From Maylandia zebra (lineage: Eukaryota > Chordata > Actinopteri > Cichliformes > Cichlidae): a stretch of 64,000 bases of DNA. The notes below the pieces were generated by a model. The model was not told the DNA's origin. It searched no databases and was given only the letters and a program-made list of their open reading frames with translations. Below, in pieces: positions 13,701 to 22,420 of the stretch. Within the stretch, counting starts at the first letter, position 1, and every line of letters starts with the position of its first letter. The stretch lies in NCBI RefSeq assembly GCF_041146795.1, contig NC_135177.1, positions 22,666,560-22,730,559 on the forward strand, in the 5' to 3' direction. A program made the translations under genes and the position numbers.

Positions 13701-15557
13701 ACTTGTAAATGTTTTTAAGTGGATCCTGTCTCCTCTGTCACAGCTGGGAGGCAAGTTCGTGGTCGGAGTGCAGTGTATCCTGCGGCCCGGGTGTCCAGCA
13801 GAGGCAGCTTCAGTGCAGGCAGAGCTTTGGCGATCGCTCCACCATGGTTCACCCCCAGCGCTGCGCCGACCTCACCCAGCCAGTGCTAACACAGCCCTGC
13901 CAGCTCCGCCTCTGCTCCCACTGGGAGGTCAGCTCTAACTGGAGCCAGGTGAGTCCACAACACATGTATGCAGCTAGCAACAGCCTCTGTTCTTGTCTGG
14001 AAACAACAGACCCTCTCACATTGTCAGCAAGCGGGACACTTGTATAGTATAGTGTCTCAACAAGACACTATCATTCATTTCAAAAAGCTATAATTAATAC
14101 TACAAAAAAAGATATAATTGGGAAGAAAAAGAAGATTTGTTTCGTGGTTTGTCTGCATATTCTCATGTTTGTCCTGTTTCTGCCTCAGTGCTCGGTGGAC
14201 TGCGGAGTAGGGAAGAGAACAAGGAGTGTGCGCTGTGTCAGCGATCAAGGTGACGTGGTGAACGAGAAGGAGTGCAGCTCCAGGGCCCGTCCACAGGGAA
14301 GTGAGGAGTGCAACATGGGTCCCTGTGTGACCAACTGGTACTTTACAGACTGGTTAAAGACTGTAAGTAATGCACACGCATTTCAGCTTTCAAAAACTTT
14401 TCAGCTTTAAAAAAAAAACAGTTGAAAACACATCTATTTAGACAGGCAGTATTTTTAATATCCTTGTAAAGCACCTTGTATTAGATTCTTATCTTAAAAG
14501 GTGCTATATAAATGAATTTTACTTATGTACTCACAGCAACAAAAGAATAAAACATGCATTTAGCATCGGTCCTCAACATGTTCCCTGACTTTGTGTGCTC
14601 AGTGTTCAGCGCAGTGTGGCCCTGGGGTGCAAAAGAGAGAAGTGGTGTGTCTGACCAGAGGAGGAGTCAGAGAGGGTGGAGAAGGAGGAGATTGTGTTGG
14701 GGACAAACCAGCAGAGATGAAGGCATGTAACGGAGGCCCCTGTGTGCCAGTAGCTATGTGGTATAGCAGCCCCTGGACACAGGTAGGAGAGTGGTGTCTA
14801 AAGACTTATTTTGTGTTGTGAGTTTGGGTCTCACAACAGTTTGGGTGTTTTGTGTCCTATAGCTGCTTTATTCTTGATTAGGGTTGGGTATGTCACTGAT
14901 TTGTGGTCTTTTTTCCAGTGTAACGTCCCATGCGGGGATGGAACTCAGCGACGAGACATCATTTGTGTCCAGAAGATGGGGAACGATTTTACTGTTGTTC
15001 CAGACGCTGAGTGCGCTAAGCTGGACAAGCCTGCATCAGTCCAGCAGTGCAAGATGGGAGCATGTCAGGCACAGTGGTTCACCACAGAGTGGAGCGCGGT
15101 GAGAGATGAAAGGACAATGAAGAGATATTTTTTAAAAATCAGAGATTTGTGGAGATTATATTTATACTGTTGACCTGCCTGCGTTTTTGTTCTCAGTGCT
15201 CAAAGTCTTGTGGAAAGGGCTTACAGATGAGGGAAGTTCGATGTCTAACACCAGAGAAGAAGCACAGCCATGAATGCGACTCCAGCACCAAACCAGTCCA
15301 GGAACAAATCTGCAACACAATACCCTGCAGCCCACAAGTCTCAGGTCGGTGCGTGTGTCAACAAAACTGTGATCAAGTGTGTTTTGATCTCCCTGCCAAC
15401 CTCTCTGTCCTTCTGTCTGCTCACAGATGAAAACTGCAGAGACGTACGTCAACAGTGTGAGTTGGTGGTGCAAGCCAGACTCTGCGTCTACACCTACTAC
15501 AAGAAAGTCTGCTGTGCCTCCTGTGTTCAGAGTGCTCAGCGTGCCAAGAGACACTGA
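1604..15557 (+). CDS. adamtsl4: ADAMTS-like protein 4 (C-terminal 737 residues, 13 exons)
   Basis: This encodes a secreted extracellular-matrix glycoprotein of the ADAMTS-like family, which has the ancillary ADAMTS domains but no protease; human ADAMTSL4 associates with fibrillin microfibrils. Exons join in phase at 1604-1706, 8727-8866, 9325-9529, 9962-10146, 12120-12285, 12808-13074, 13221-13350, 13744-13948, 14189-14362, 14603-14782, 14919-15098, 15197-15344 and 15427-15557 (stop TGA). Counting from the first visible residue: Cys-rich module about 1-120 with CDGVLGSG and DKCGVCGG, spacer about 120-230, a charged and serine-rich linker 230-340, six TSRs about 343-690 each with a CSxxCG core, and a PLAC domain ending [15 protein letters not shown]. 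Six TSRs plus PLAC fit ADAMTSL4 or its paralogue THSD4. Segments such as [12 protein letters not shown] and [15 protein letters not shown] resemble ADAMTSL4 more, and linkage to celf3 supports that. The signal peptide, first TSR and start codon are not seen. Recognition is from memory. Confidence 0.87.
3347..3788 (+). mobile_element. Internally deleted Tc1-like transposon relic
   Basis: The left end near 3347 (TACACTACATGGAC) and the right end near 3764-3787 (CAGTGCTTTTGGCCATATAG) are degraded forms of the terminal repeats of a teleost Tc1/mariner family that typically begins TATATGGACAAAAGTATTGGG. Between them, 3410-3720 matches from memory the 5' part of the transposase reading frame in + orientation (helix-turn-helix region), then jumps to the end of the element. 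Most of the catalytic DDE part is gone and the frame is broken, so the copy is inactive. Confidence 0.75.
4472..4488 (+). repeat. Poly(G) run
   Basis: Seventeen consecutive G are followed by GA-rich sequence, inside the large adamtsl4 intron. It has G-quadruplex potential and an uncertain assembled length. Confidence 0.85.
6227..6267. repeat. Perfect 17-bp inverted repeat with 7-base loop
   Basis: The left arm 6227-6243 (GCCTAAGACCACATGAT) is the exact reverse complement of the right arm 6251-6267, separated by GTCCTCC. It lies in an intron of adamtsl4, so the nascent RNA could form a 17-bp hairpin. There is no neighbouring transposon signature that I recognise. Confidence 0.9.
8640..8665. 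repeat. (CA)13 microsatellite
   Basis: A pure CA dinucleotide array lies about 60 bases upstream of the acceptor of the second recognised adamtsl4 exon, close enough to the branch point region to affect splicing if its length varies. Confidence 0.9.
8727..8866 (+). CDS. adamtsl4: adamtsl4 exon: Cys-rich module
   Basis: Acceptor GTTACAG before 8727, donor GTGAGT at 8867. It encodes the segment with [18 protein letters not shown] and VCVEGQCL, characteristic of the ADAMTS/ADAMTSL Cys-rich module. It takes up the split codon from the exon at 1604 and ends in phase 0. Confidence 0.92.
9325..9529 (+). CDS. adamtsl4: adamtsl4 exon: end of Cys-rich module, start of spacer
   Basis: Acceptor CTGTCAG before 9325, donor GTAAGC at 9530. 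It encodes [19 protein letters not shown] and the beginning of the spacer ([19 protein letters not shown]). It ends with one base of a split alanine codon. Confidence 0.93.
9962..10146 (+). CDS. adamtsl4: adamtsl4 exon: spacer
   Basis: Acceptor TTCCAG before 9962, donor GTAAGT at 10147. It encodes spacer sequence with the motif [19 protein letters not shown]. This motif favours ADAMTSL4 over THSD4, which as I recall has an isoleucine and RPG at the equivalent place. Confidence 0.92.
10147..12119 (+). other. adamtsl4 intron, 2.0 kb
   Basis: AT-rich intron without recognised exons. It has short A/T runs (10747-10765, 11320-11332) but no repeat family I can name. Confidence 0.6.
12120..12285 (+). 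CDS. adamtsl4: adamtsl4 exon: end of spacer and charged linker
   Basis: Acceptor TTCTTTAG before 12120, donor GTAAGT at 12286. It starts with the conserved spacer end ([17 protein letters not shown]), then passes into an Arg/Glu/Pro-rich low-complexity stretch ([18 protein letters not shown]). The linker is not conserved in sequence with the human protein as I remember it, only in position. Confidence 0.9.
12808..13074 (+). CDS. adamtsl4: adamtsl4 exon: Ser/Pro linker and start of TSR
   Basis: Acceptor CTCACAG before 12808, donor GTAAGA at 13075. It encodes a Pro/Ser-rich linker containing an eight-serine run, then the start of a thrombospondin repeat ([17 protein letters not shown]). The serine run is written with TCC, TCG and TCT codons, so it is a low-complexity tract likely to vary in length. 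Confidence 0.9.
13221..13350 (+). CDS. adamtsl4: adamtsl4 exon: end of first visible TSR
   Basis: Acceptor TCTTAAG before 13221, donor GTGAGC at 13351. It completes the TSR opened in the previous exon ([27 protein letters not shown]) and ends in phase 2 inside the Phe codon of the next FWEASSW motif. Confidence 0.92.
13744..13948 (+). CDS. adamtsl4: adamtsl4 exon: TSR
   Basis: Acceptor TCACAG before 13744, donor GTGAGT at 13949. It encodes [16 protein letters not shown] through CQLRLC, then [10 protein letters not shown], the start of the following repeat. It ends in phase 0 immediately before the first Cys of the next CSxxCG core. Confidence 0.94.
14189..14362 (+). CDS. adamtsl4: adamtsl4 exon: TSR
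   Basis: Acceptor CTCAG before 14189, donor GTAAGT at 14363. It encodes [19 protein letters not shown] through CNMGPC and the lead-in of the next repeat (WYFTDWLKT). Phase 0 at both ends. Confidence 0.94.
14461..14523 (+). repeat. Teleost interspersed repeat tail fragment
   Basis: The short segment CTTGTAAAGCACCTTGTATT through GGTGCTATATAAATG resembles the end of a very common teleost repeat (rough form: aaagcgctttgagtg ... gcgctatataaatg). It lies in the short intron between two TSR exons. The family is not determined. Confidence 0.5.
14603..14782 (+). CDS. adamtsl4: adamtsl4 exon: TSR
   Basis: Acceptor GCTCAG before 14603, donor GTAGGA at 14783. It encodes [17 protein letters not shown], a Gly-rich insertion ([10 protein letters not shown]), CNGGPC and the lead-in MWYSSPWTQ. 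Phase 0 at both ends. Confidence 0.94.
14919..15098 (+). CDS. adamtsl4: adamtsl4 exon: TSR
   Basis: Acceptor TTCCAG before 14919, donor GTGAGA at 15099. It encodes [20 protein letters not shown] through CKMGAC and the lead-in WFTTEWSA. The RRDIICV block is as I recall it in ADAMTSL4. Phase 0 at both ends. Confidence 0.95.
15197..15344 (+). CDS. adamtsl4: adamtsl4 exon: last TSR
   Basis: Acceptor TCTCAG before 15197, donor GTCGGT at 15345, which is weaker than the others. It encodes [19 protein letters not shown] through CNTIPC and ends with one base of a split Asp codon. Confidence 0.92.
15427..15557 (+). CDS. adamtsl4: adamtsl4 terminal exon: PLAC domain and stop
   Basis: Acceptor TCACAG before 15427; the stop TGA is at 15555-15557. 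It encodes the PLAC domain, with [19 protein letters not shown] and [10 protein letters not shown], ending a few residues after the last Cys. The domain is shared by ADAMTSL4, THSD4 and other family members. Confidence 0.94.
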
Positions 15558-17751
15558 CCAGCCAATGGCAGACAGCCCCTGTGCGCAAGTAGTGGAGGAT
15601 TAGGTCAAAAGGGCTAATCACTCCAGAAATGACAAGTCTGTAGAAATGAGCAGCCCAGAGTAGACACGTGAAGGCGTTTGGATGACATTTAGCTTTTTTG
15701 TCCTAAATCTTAACATAAAACACTGTGAAAGTTCCTCTTATCAGTACCAGTCGCTTAAACCTGCACCTTCCTCTGAGTTTGCTTCAATATACTATGTGTG
15801 TTAGCTTTAACAGTTTGCTGATTTCCCACACACAGTTTAATTGAATTTCATTGTCCTTATTTTCACTCTCGGAGACTCATTTCTGTGACTTACAGGTTGT
15901 AAAGAAAGGAGGACACAGCTGTGTTTCAGCAGCAAATTTAACAATTTAAAGATTCCTCCTAATCTACGGGATCTTCAAGCAGACATGCATACCACTAATT
16001 ACGTGCTAAACGAATGATTACCATGTGTGCTAAGATCTACTGGAATAGATCTGTTATCAAGTGCCCCACTGAGCTACAGTGGAAAAAACCCTCCCAGACT
16101 AGAAGGATTTTATTTACATATTTTATCTATTTTTTTCTCTTTGCCAAAAATATTTCCTCAAGTGTCCTCTCAGTATTTGGACAGATGAACCAAAGGATTG
16201 GGGTGGGCATAAGAGTTAGTGACCAAATATAACAGGGTGGGAAGACAGAGATGAGACTCTTCCCGAACAAGAAGGTCAGCTGACATGGGACAGTCACAAC
16301 AAAGGTTGCCCACAAAGAAATTTTTGTTTAAATTCAAACCTAGCTATAAAGATTTGTAATTGCAAATGTTTTTTTTTGTTTCTTTGTTTGTTTTTTTAAT
16401 TTTATAAATATATATCAAAGAACAAACTGACAGGACAGCTGTTGCTGTAGAATTGTCTTCTTGACCAAGAACCAAGCGTATCATATCACATTGTTAGTCT
16501 CACTTCCCAACTATGCATTAGGCATACTCAAGATATTATGTAAACCTTAACTTGCCACTAAAATATAAACAGCAGGGCATTACTTAAGCAAGAGTAGTGT
16601 TGACAGTAGGACGCTGACAGTCCTAAAGGACCAGCTTCAGCCCGCTGGTTTCGCTCCACTCTCCCTTTAAGCCAACGTTCTTCTGATTGGCTGCCGCGTG
16701 CAAACACAAGCATGAACAGCAGGTGGGTGGGACTTCACCTGCTGTGTGCCTACAATGAACATATTAAGGATATCTCCTTCCAATGACCTCATACAGAGCA
16801 GAGAGTAAAAAATCTGCCTTAAATCAATGTTTAGACCATTCTGAAGCCTCAGGGTTTTGACTGAATTAATCTTTTTTTTTAATTATTTGTTAGCTATGTA
16901 TAATATTAGCATCCATTTTAGCATTTGCTGCTTTCTTTGGTCAGTCATTGGTGGTTTTGTACTTTTCATGACATTTCCTTTCGGTACAAACCAGAAGGAC
17001 ATTCAGAGTGTGCATCCTCTGTCAACTGATTTCTTTATTTTTAACAGTTATAAATAAAGTGACCTAAATTCTCCCCAAAATTTGACAAGTTCTTAACAAT
17101 ATCATAAAGTCAGCTTCATAGTTTCTGCATAATCTTGCTGAACAAAAGCCAGTGATCATATATGTTTAATAGACAATACAGAAGGTGGCCTTTAACCAAT
17201 AGTAATTACTAAATGATTGATTTTGCAATTGTTATGATTAAGCTATTAAAAATATCTTTATGTCATTACCTTTTTGGGAGGGAATGTTGAATCTGTCTAG
17301 TGAAATCAGGTGAAGTCATAATAGGAAACCTTAAGGGGACTGAAAAAGTTGCTTTCTTACATGTAGGCTTCTAGATATGATTGGATCATAAGCAATGATC
17401 CTGCTTTGACCTGAAACATAAATAATGCATATCGAAGTGGCAGCCTCTGTATATGTGTGTGTGTACTGTTTAATGCTCTTTCTCTGGCCTTGATTGTTTT
17501 TAATTTGCTCCCATTTTCTTTTTCACCTCCCACTCTGACATATACTGACACCCAGTCAAGGGTGGGGAGTCTGTATATTTGTGAGATATGTTTTAATGTC
17601 TATAATTTCTCTGAAGATAGTCGGTGCTTATGTTTATAACTGAGTAGAGTTATCAGAAGTGTTGTTATAGAATCCATTTATTCACATCTAACTGTCACAT
17701 AACTATTTTATGTTGCATTTGAAGAAAGAATCAACGTTTTTGCTCTTAAAT

Positions 17752-17754
<3 letters not shown>

Positions 17755-17843
<89 letters not shown>
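17755..17843 (+). repeat. (GT)44 microsatellite
   Basis: About 89 bases of nearly pure GT on the + strand, in the candidate 3' UTR of adamtsl4. Long alternating purine-pyrimidine DNA of this kind can adopt Z-DNA and varies in length between individuals. Confidence 0.95.
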
Positions 17844-17844
<1 letters not shown>

Positions 17845-18113
17845 TTGTGAGTTTTGCATATGTGGCTTTGAATGTGTCATTCTTGTCTCTTATCCCTTGT
17901 AGTAGAAATTAGATTTTATATATAAACATAAAAAGGATAGTAATTTATCTATTATCTAAAGAACATGTAATTTATTTGCTGTTTTGAGGAGCTGTAGCAA
18001 TTTTTTTGTTACCACAAGAGATTATCAGATTGTTATTTTCAGTATACAGACAATTTTATGATGCAAAAACAGGAAACAGCGTGGAGGAGTTATTATCTTG
18101 AAGCTTCATTTTA

Positions 18114-18119
18114 AATAAA
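18114..18119 (+). terminator. Candidate distal poly(A) signal of adamtsl4
   Basis: AATAAA followed about 25-45 bases later by the U/GU-rich stretch GTGTGTGTTTCTTTTTGG, a good cleavage and polyadenylation context. An alternative signal lies at 17053-17058. No transcript evidence was available. Confidence 0.45.
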
Positions 18120-18894
18120 TCGGAAATTACAGAGAAATCAAGGCGTGTGTGTTTCTTTTTGGTCCACTGAACAAGGGTGAATTTGCCACTTTTGTCCAAA
18201 CAGTGGCGCTATTGAGTCTCTTACACAACTTAGTCAGGCCTAGCTGTCTTCCACAGTGAGTCATCTATGGATAAAGAAATAAAGAGGTTTTTTTATAAAA
18301 TGTATGCTGTGGTCGAAATATTGAATGAACACGAGTGTTTTATTTCACTTTTCACCCTAGATGAGTCTTAAATTCCAATTTTTGTGTAATGACAATAATA
18401 ATAATAAACATCTGACCAACATAACACAAATGACACTCTAATCATATATGTGCTGTAGTACAATTAGTATTACAAGGCAGAAAAATCATGGAAACACACA
18501 AAGATTATTATTTACATATTTATTTATTATACTCTTTATAAAATCTTGAGTGAGTGTGTGTGTGTGTAATGTGATGTTTCAGATAGGAAGTGTCTTTAAG
18601 GAAACCCTGCCAAGGTCAGCTGCTGTCTGAGATGAAAATCTAGGAGTGGACGAGCTTGTGTAATGAGTAGGACTATCAATAAGGCAAAATCAAACCAGGA
18701 AAGAAGAGAGTGGATGCTAAAAACTATAGGACCTTCATTAAACTTAAATATCGCTTAAGCCGGTGTAGTTTCCTGATTCCGTATCAGCAATTCTGGAAAT
18801 GTCAGCCCGAGTAACTTCTAATAATTTCAGAACTTTTTGGTGGAGAAGTGATAATTTCACATAGAAATTTGTGATGTAAATGTATACTTTTACC

Positions 18895-19700
18895 TCCCAT
18901 GGACGATATAATGGGCTCGGACCCCATTTTGGCTTCAGCACTGCCTCAGTTCTTCAATACATAGATTCAACCAGGCAGTGGAAACAATTTGGTCCATATT
19001 TACATGGTCGCATCATACACGCTGCAGATTTGTTGGCCGCACATCCATAATGTGAATCTCCCATTCTACCTCATCTTAAAGATACTCTATTGGATTGAGA
19101 TTGGTGACTGTGGAGGAAATTTTAGTGAAACTAACTGTCATGTTCAAAAAACCGGTTTGAGATGATCTGAGTTTTGTGACATGGCGTGTTATCTTGCTGG
19201 AAGCATAAATCAGAAGGTGGCTACATTGTGGTAATTAAGGGACGGACACAACAGCAGGCAGGCTGTGGCATTTAAACGATGCTCAGTTGGTACCAAAGTA
19301 CCTAAAATGTGCCATGAAAATATTCTCCATGCCATTACACCACCACCAGTAGTCTGAACTGGCATGATGAATCCATGCTTTTATGTTGTTTATGTCAAAT
19401 TCTCACCTTGTGATCCAAATGTCACAACAGAAACCAAGACTGATCAGAGAAGGCAACATTTTCCTAGTCTCCTCTTGTCAAGTTTTCCGTGTGAATTGTA
19501 GCCTCAGTTTCCTGTTCTTCACTGACAAGAGCATCCACTGTGCTCTTCTGTAGTAGCCATTTCAATTTGACTAACTAAAATGTTCACTACATGCCAGAAA
19601 AGGTATTTAGTCGCTGCCATGTAGATGCTGATTAAATATTTGTGTTAACCAACAGTGGAACGGGCGCACCTAACAAACTGGCTGGTGATTGTATGTTTTA
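18895..19700 (-). mobile_element. Tc1-like transposon relic (second family)
   Basis: Bases 18916-19560 match from memory the complement of a Tc1-type transposase gene common in fish: 'genomic context' blocks such as TTGGTCCATATTTACATGGT, ATTGGATTGAGATTGGTGAC and CCATTACACCACCACC in the expected order. The right end near 19630-19692 corresponds to the usual terminal part (..ACCTAACAAACTGGCTGGTGA..). A piece of the 5' part of the transposase gene is missing between about 19560 and 19615, and the frame is interrupted throughout. It is an inactive relic in the interval between adamtsl4 and celf3. The left boundary is not defined. Confidence 0.72.
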
Positions 19701-20447
19701 AATTGTGGAATGTAAACTCCCTCAGATTGACCATGCCCCCAGTTCCCACTAATTTAGGGGGGAAGTGTTCTCTATGTCCTCCAACATAGCTAAAGATTTT
19801 CCAATCCAGTGGTACTGGAACAGTTTGGAGCAGTTTTCAAACAAGTGCAAGGTAGAGCATTCATAATGCTTTAACTCAACTATGAAGGAACAGAGGCAAA
19901 ATCAGGATGTACTCTCTTCTTCTCATTCTTTTTCTTTTTGGAAGGAAGACCTATGAGTTCCAGAGGGCTACAGCCCTTTACACCGGGGTTTTCATGCAAG
20001 CCTGCGTGGGCGGGGTATATATGTTGGATGAATGTGGCTCACAGAGGGCACGATGCAAGACAGGCAGATGGTGACCTTTGGGAGTAAATTACCATGAACC
20101 TTATGACTCTGTTCCCTCAATCTCTCTCTCCTTTAAAGGGTCCGGGCATGCACACTGGCTTTCAATTCAAAGATGTGAATAAGGAGCGTGCTGTTATCGA
20201 TAACTCTGGAAGTTTGGGGTTTTGGGGGATATCACAGTTAAATAGCCCAGTGTCTGCCGGTTTTCCAAAATACAGGCTGTAAAGTAGGCCAACTCCAACC
20301 TCGAGCTATTTCTCTTCCCTCTGTCACACATTTCACTCTGTGTGGGTGTGAGCGTGAATTTCGGGCTCGGGCGTGAACAGCTGTAGTAGTCGTGACTGCG
20401 TGCTCGACGACGGCGGCGCGCTTCGGCTTCAAGTCAAGAAGCATCGT

Positions 20448-20464
20448 TTCAGCACCAAGGCCAG
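20448..20464 (+). promoter_or_regulatory. RE1/NRSE site for REST upstream of celf3
   Basis: TTCAGCACCAAGGCCAG fits all 17 positions of the degenerate RE1 consensus NTYAGMRCCNNRGMSAG. It lies in CG-rich sequence about 0.95 kb upstream of the first celf3 splice donor and about 270 bases upstream of a CRE. REST represses neuronal genes in non-neural cells, and CELF3 expression is strongly neural in mammals, so the site is a plausible silencer of celf3. Occupancy is inferred. Confidence 0.75.
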
Positions 20465-20689
20465 GGCTCGCGGCGAGAACAATAGGCGGCTCCGCGCACA
20501 GAGTTGGCTAGGCATCGTGTTTAAAGCGGTCACCTGGAACTAGTCGCTAAGATAACACGGCGCTAAAAATGCTAAAACAATCTTTTTGTTTTAAATACTG
20601 AACACACATCCACAAGTTATTGAGTAAAGCTTGAAAAGATTACCGAGACGTTTAATCTGGATTTATATTTTTATTTTTCGTGTGTGTAC

Positions 20690-21418
20690 GAGAGGATTGT
20701 TATTGACCGTCCCCGCGGCTGACGTCACGCGCTAGCAACCGCTTTGGAGATAGGAGGGGGAGGGGGAGACAGAGAGTAGAGAGACACCGGTAGCTTTAGG
20801 ACGTTAAAAGCCATAGAACCGTCGGACGGGCCGGTCGCTACAAGAAACAGAAAATAGTAAGAGCAGCTCCCCATTAACGGTTAGAACAATAACGACAAGG
20901 CTGAAAGATCCCGTTACGAGTGACCGATCAAGTTTCAACAGTTTTAAGCTAGCCAAATTCTAGAAGCTGCTTTGTCCATTATCACTTTGTTATAATATAA
21001 CAGGACTTGAGAGTGGTGAAAGTGATAACTCTGGATTTGTAAACCCTGAGAGGTTGGGACTAAGTGCAGAAAGCGGTGGTGTTCGAGCTCACCTGCCGCC
21101 AGGACTTCTTCTCCGTCACTTCCACACCCGAAGACCGGGAACACCGGGATTTTTTGTGGATTTTTTTTTTTTGTTTTTTTTTTTTGTAAAAACACAAGGC
21201 GAATCTATAGTATTACACACCGAGGAGAGAGGAGGAGGATAAACACAAACACACACACAGCACGGCAGGCACAAAGAGCGGGGAGCATCCAGAGAGGGGA
21301 AGAAGGCGGACCGCACGGAGAGATAGAGCGCGGTGTGAGGACAACAACCCGACTGAGCATCCCTCTTTAATTTCTGATCTGCTCAGGAAACACTCTGCAC
21401 GGCCGTACAGTACAAACG
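20690..21418 (+). promoter_or_regulatory. celf3: celf3 promoter and first non-coding exon
   Basis: A CG-rich stretch with purine-rich GGGGGA boxes (20750-20770), a palindromic CRE (TGACGTCA) at 20720-20727 and an RFX-like half-site just after it (GCTAGCAACC). It runs into a non-coding exon that ends at 21418 with donor GTAAGA. The transcription start cannot be placed precisely; I expect it between about 20750 and 21100. No AUG occurs in the stretch from about 21000 to 21418. Confidence 0.6.
20720..20727. promoter_or_regulatory. Consensus CRE (TGACGTCA)
   Basis: An eight-base palindrome identical to the CREB/ATF binding consensus, in a CG-rich context just upstream of the presumed celf3 transcription start. 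Full-length CREs near promoters are typical of activity-regulated neural genes. Binding is inferred. Confidence 0.7.
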
Positions 21419-21481
21419 GTAAGAGCTTTGACGTGTGCAGCCTGTATATTCCCACGTCTTGTTTTGTTATGACGAGAGTAT

Positions 21482-21551
21482 TATATATATAAATATATTT
21501 ATATATATGTGTGTGCGTGTGTGTGTGTGTACATTGAGGAGGGGGGGGGGG
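21482..21551 (+). repeat. AT/GT-rich simple sequence and G run
   Basis: TATATA- and GTGTGT-type simple sequence, followed by a run of about 12 G near 21540-21551, in the first celf3 intron directly after the 5' UTR exon. Confidence 0.85.
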
Positions 21552-21688
21552 TGATCGGACAAAGAGCAAGGGAGCCCCATGACATCCGTGTGTATGCTGT
21601 AACCTACAGCTGGCTAAACAAAGAAACCGCTCTATTGCAATGTTTTATCCCCAGTCACACTGTTTCCTCTTCTTTTTTTTATGTGTAG

Positions 21689-21719
21689 CGGATCCTGAAC
21701 GCCGTTTATCCACGGAAAG
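21689..21719 (+). other. celf3: Possible 31-base 5' UTR exon of celf3
   Basis: A 31-base segment is bounded by an acceptor with a T-rich tract (TTTTTTTTATGTGTAG) and a donor GTAACG at 21720. It contains no AUG. It sits between the first non-coding exon and the coding exon. The small size and good flanking splice sites suggest a microexon, which may be optional; no transcript evidence was available. Confidence 0.45.
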
Positions 21720-22275
21720 GTAACGCATCTGCATACATATTTTCTTTTCATATATTTTTAATTGGAGCAAAAAGTGCTATTATTGTTTTTTGATTGGCTA
21801 ATTAACATTTGCATAATTGTTTTACCGGAAGCAACTGGGGCCCTTTGTCATCAGCGTGGGCACTAAATACACAAATTATCTATAGTTTCTTTTTCTTTAA
21901 CGTAATGGATGCATGTATTTTATTATTAAATATATTCATGAAGACATTTGATCTGGAATTTATAATCTTTTTACAAAATTACAATTGCAATTTGGCTAAT
22001 ACTATAACACATGTGATAAATGTTTTATAGGGTAAAATAACCAAGGAAAGTATCCTACTGTAATATAAATCTGTGAAAATGAATTATTATTATATAAATA
22101 AATATTCTAAGGATAATAATAGTTATTTTTCAATTGTTTTCTTTTCCTCTCCCATGTTTCTGGCTATGTCCCAAAGACTCCTCCAGCATCAGTCGCTCCT
22201 CTCCAGGGATAGCTGCTCCCGATCTGTTTGCCCCTGAGCCCTGCAGTACCCAGTTGTCCTCTCCACTTTGTCCCG

Positions 22276-22420
22276 ATGAAGGAGGCTGATGCCATCAAGT
22301 TGTTTGTGGGGCAGATTCCCCGTAATCTGGAGGAGAAGGACCTCAAGCCTATCTTTGAGCAGTTCGGCAAGATCTATGAGCTAACTGTGATTAAGGACAA
22401 ATACACTGGCATGCACAAAG
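22276..22420 (+). CDS. celf3: celf3 first coding exon: N-terminus and RRM1
   Basis: The start ATG at 22276 begins [20 protein letters not shown]; an in-frame TAG lies upstream at 22210 and there is no earlier in-frame ATG. The exon's own acceptor is probably after CCCAAAG (22176) or CTCCAG (22186). The donor is GTAGGA at 22421. It ends with one base of a split Gly codon. Confidence 0.95.

Larger units (their letters stand above)
15558..18165 (+). other. Probable adamtsl4 3' UTR and flank
   Basis: Non-coding sequence after the adamtsl4 stop, AT-rich, with an 89-base (GT)n array at 17755-17843. Candidate poly(A) signals are AATAAA at 17053-17058 and 18114-18119. The second is followed by a strong GU-rich element (GCGTGTGTGTTTC near 18144), so a 3' UTR of about 2.6 kb that includes the GT array is possible. 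The transcript end cannot be fixed from sequence. Confidence 0.5.

Noticed and set aside
1604..15557. Identification of the first gene as thsd4 (ADAMTSL6)
   Set aside because: THSD4 has the same domain plan and a similar PLAC domain, but several motifs ([34 protein letters not shown]) and the linkage to celf3 fit ADAMTSL4 better. A residual doubt remains.
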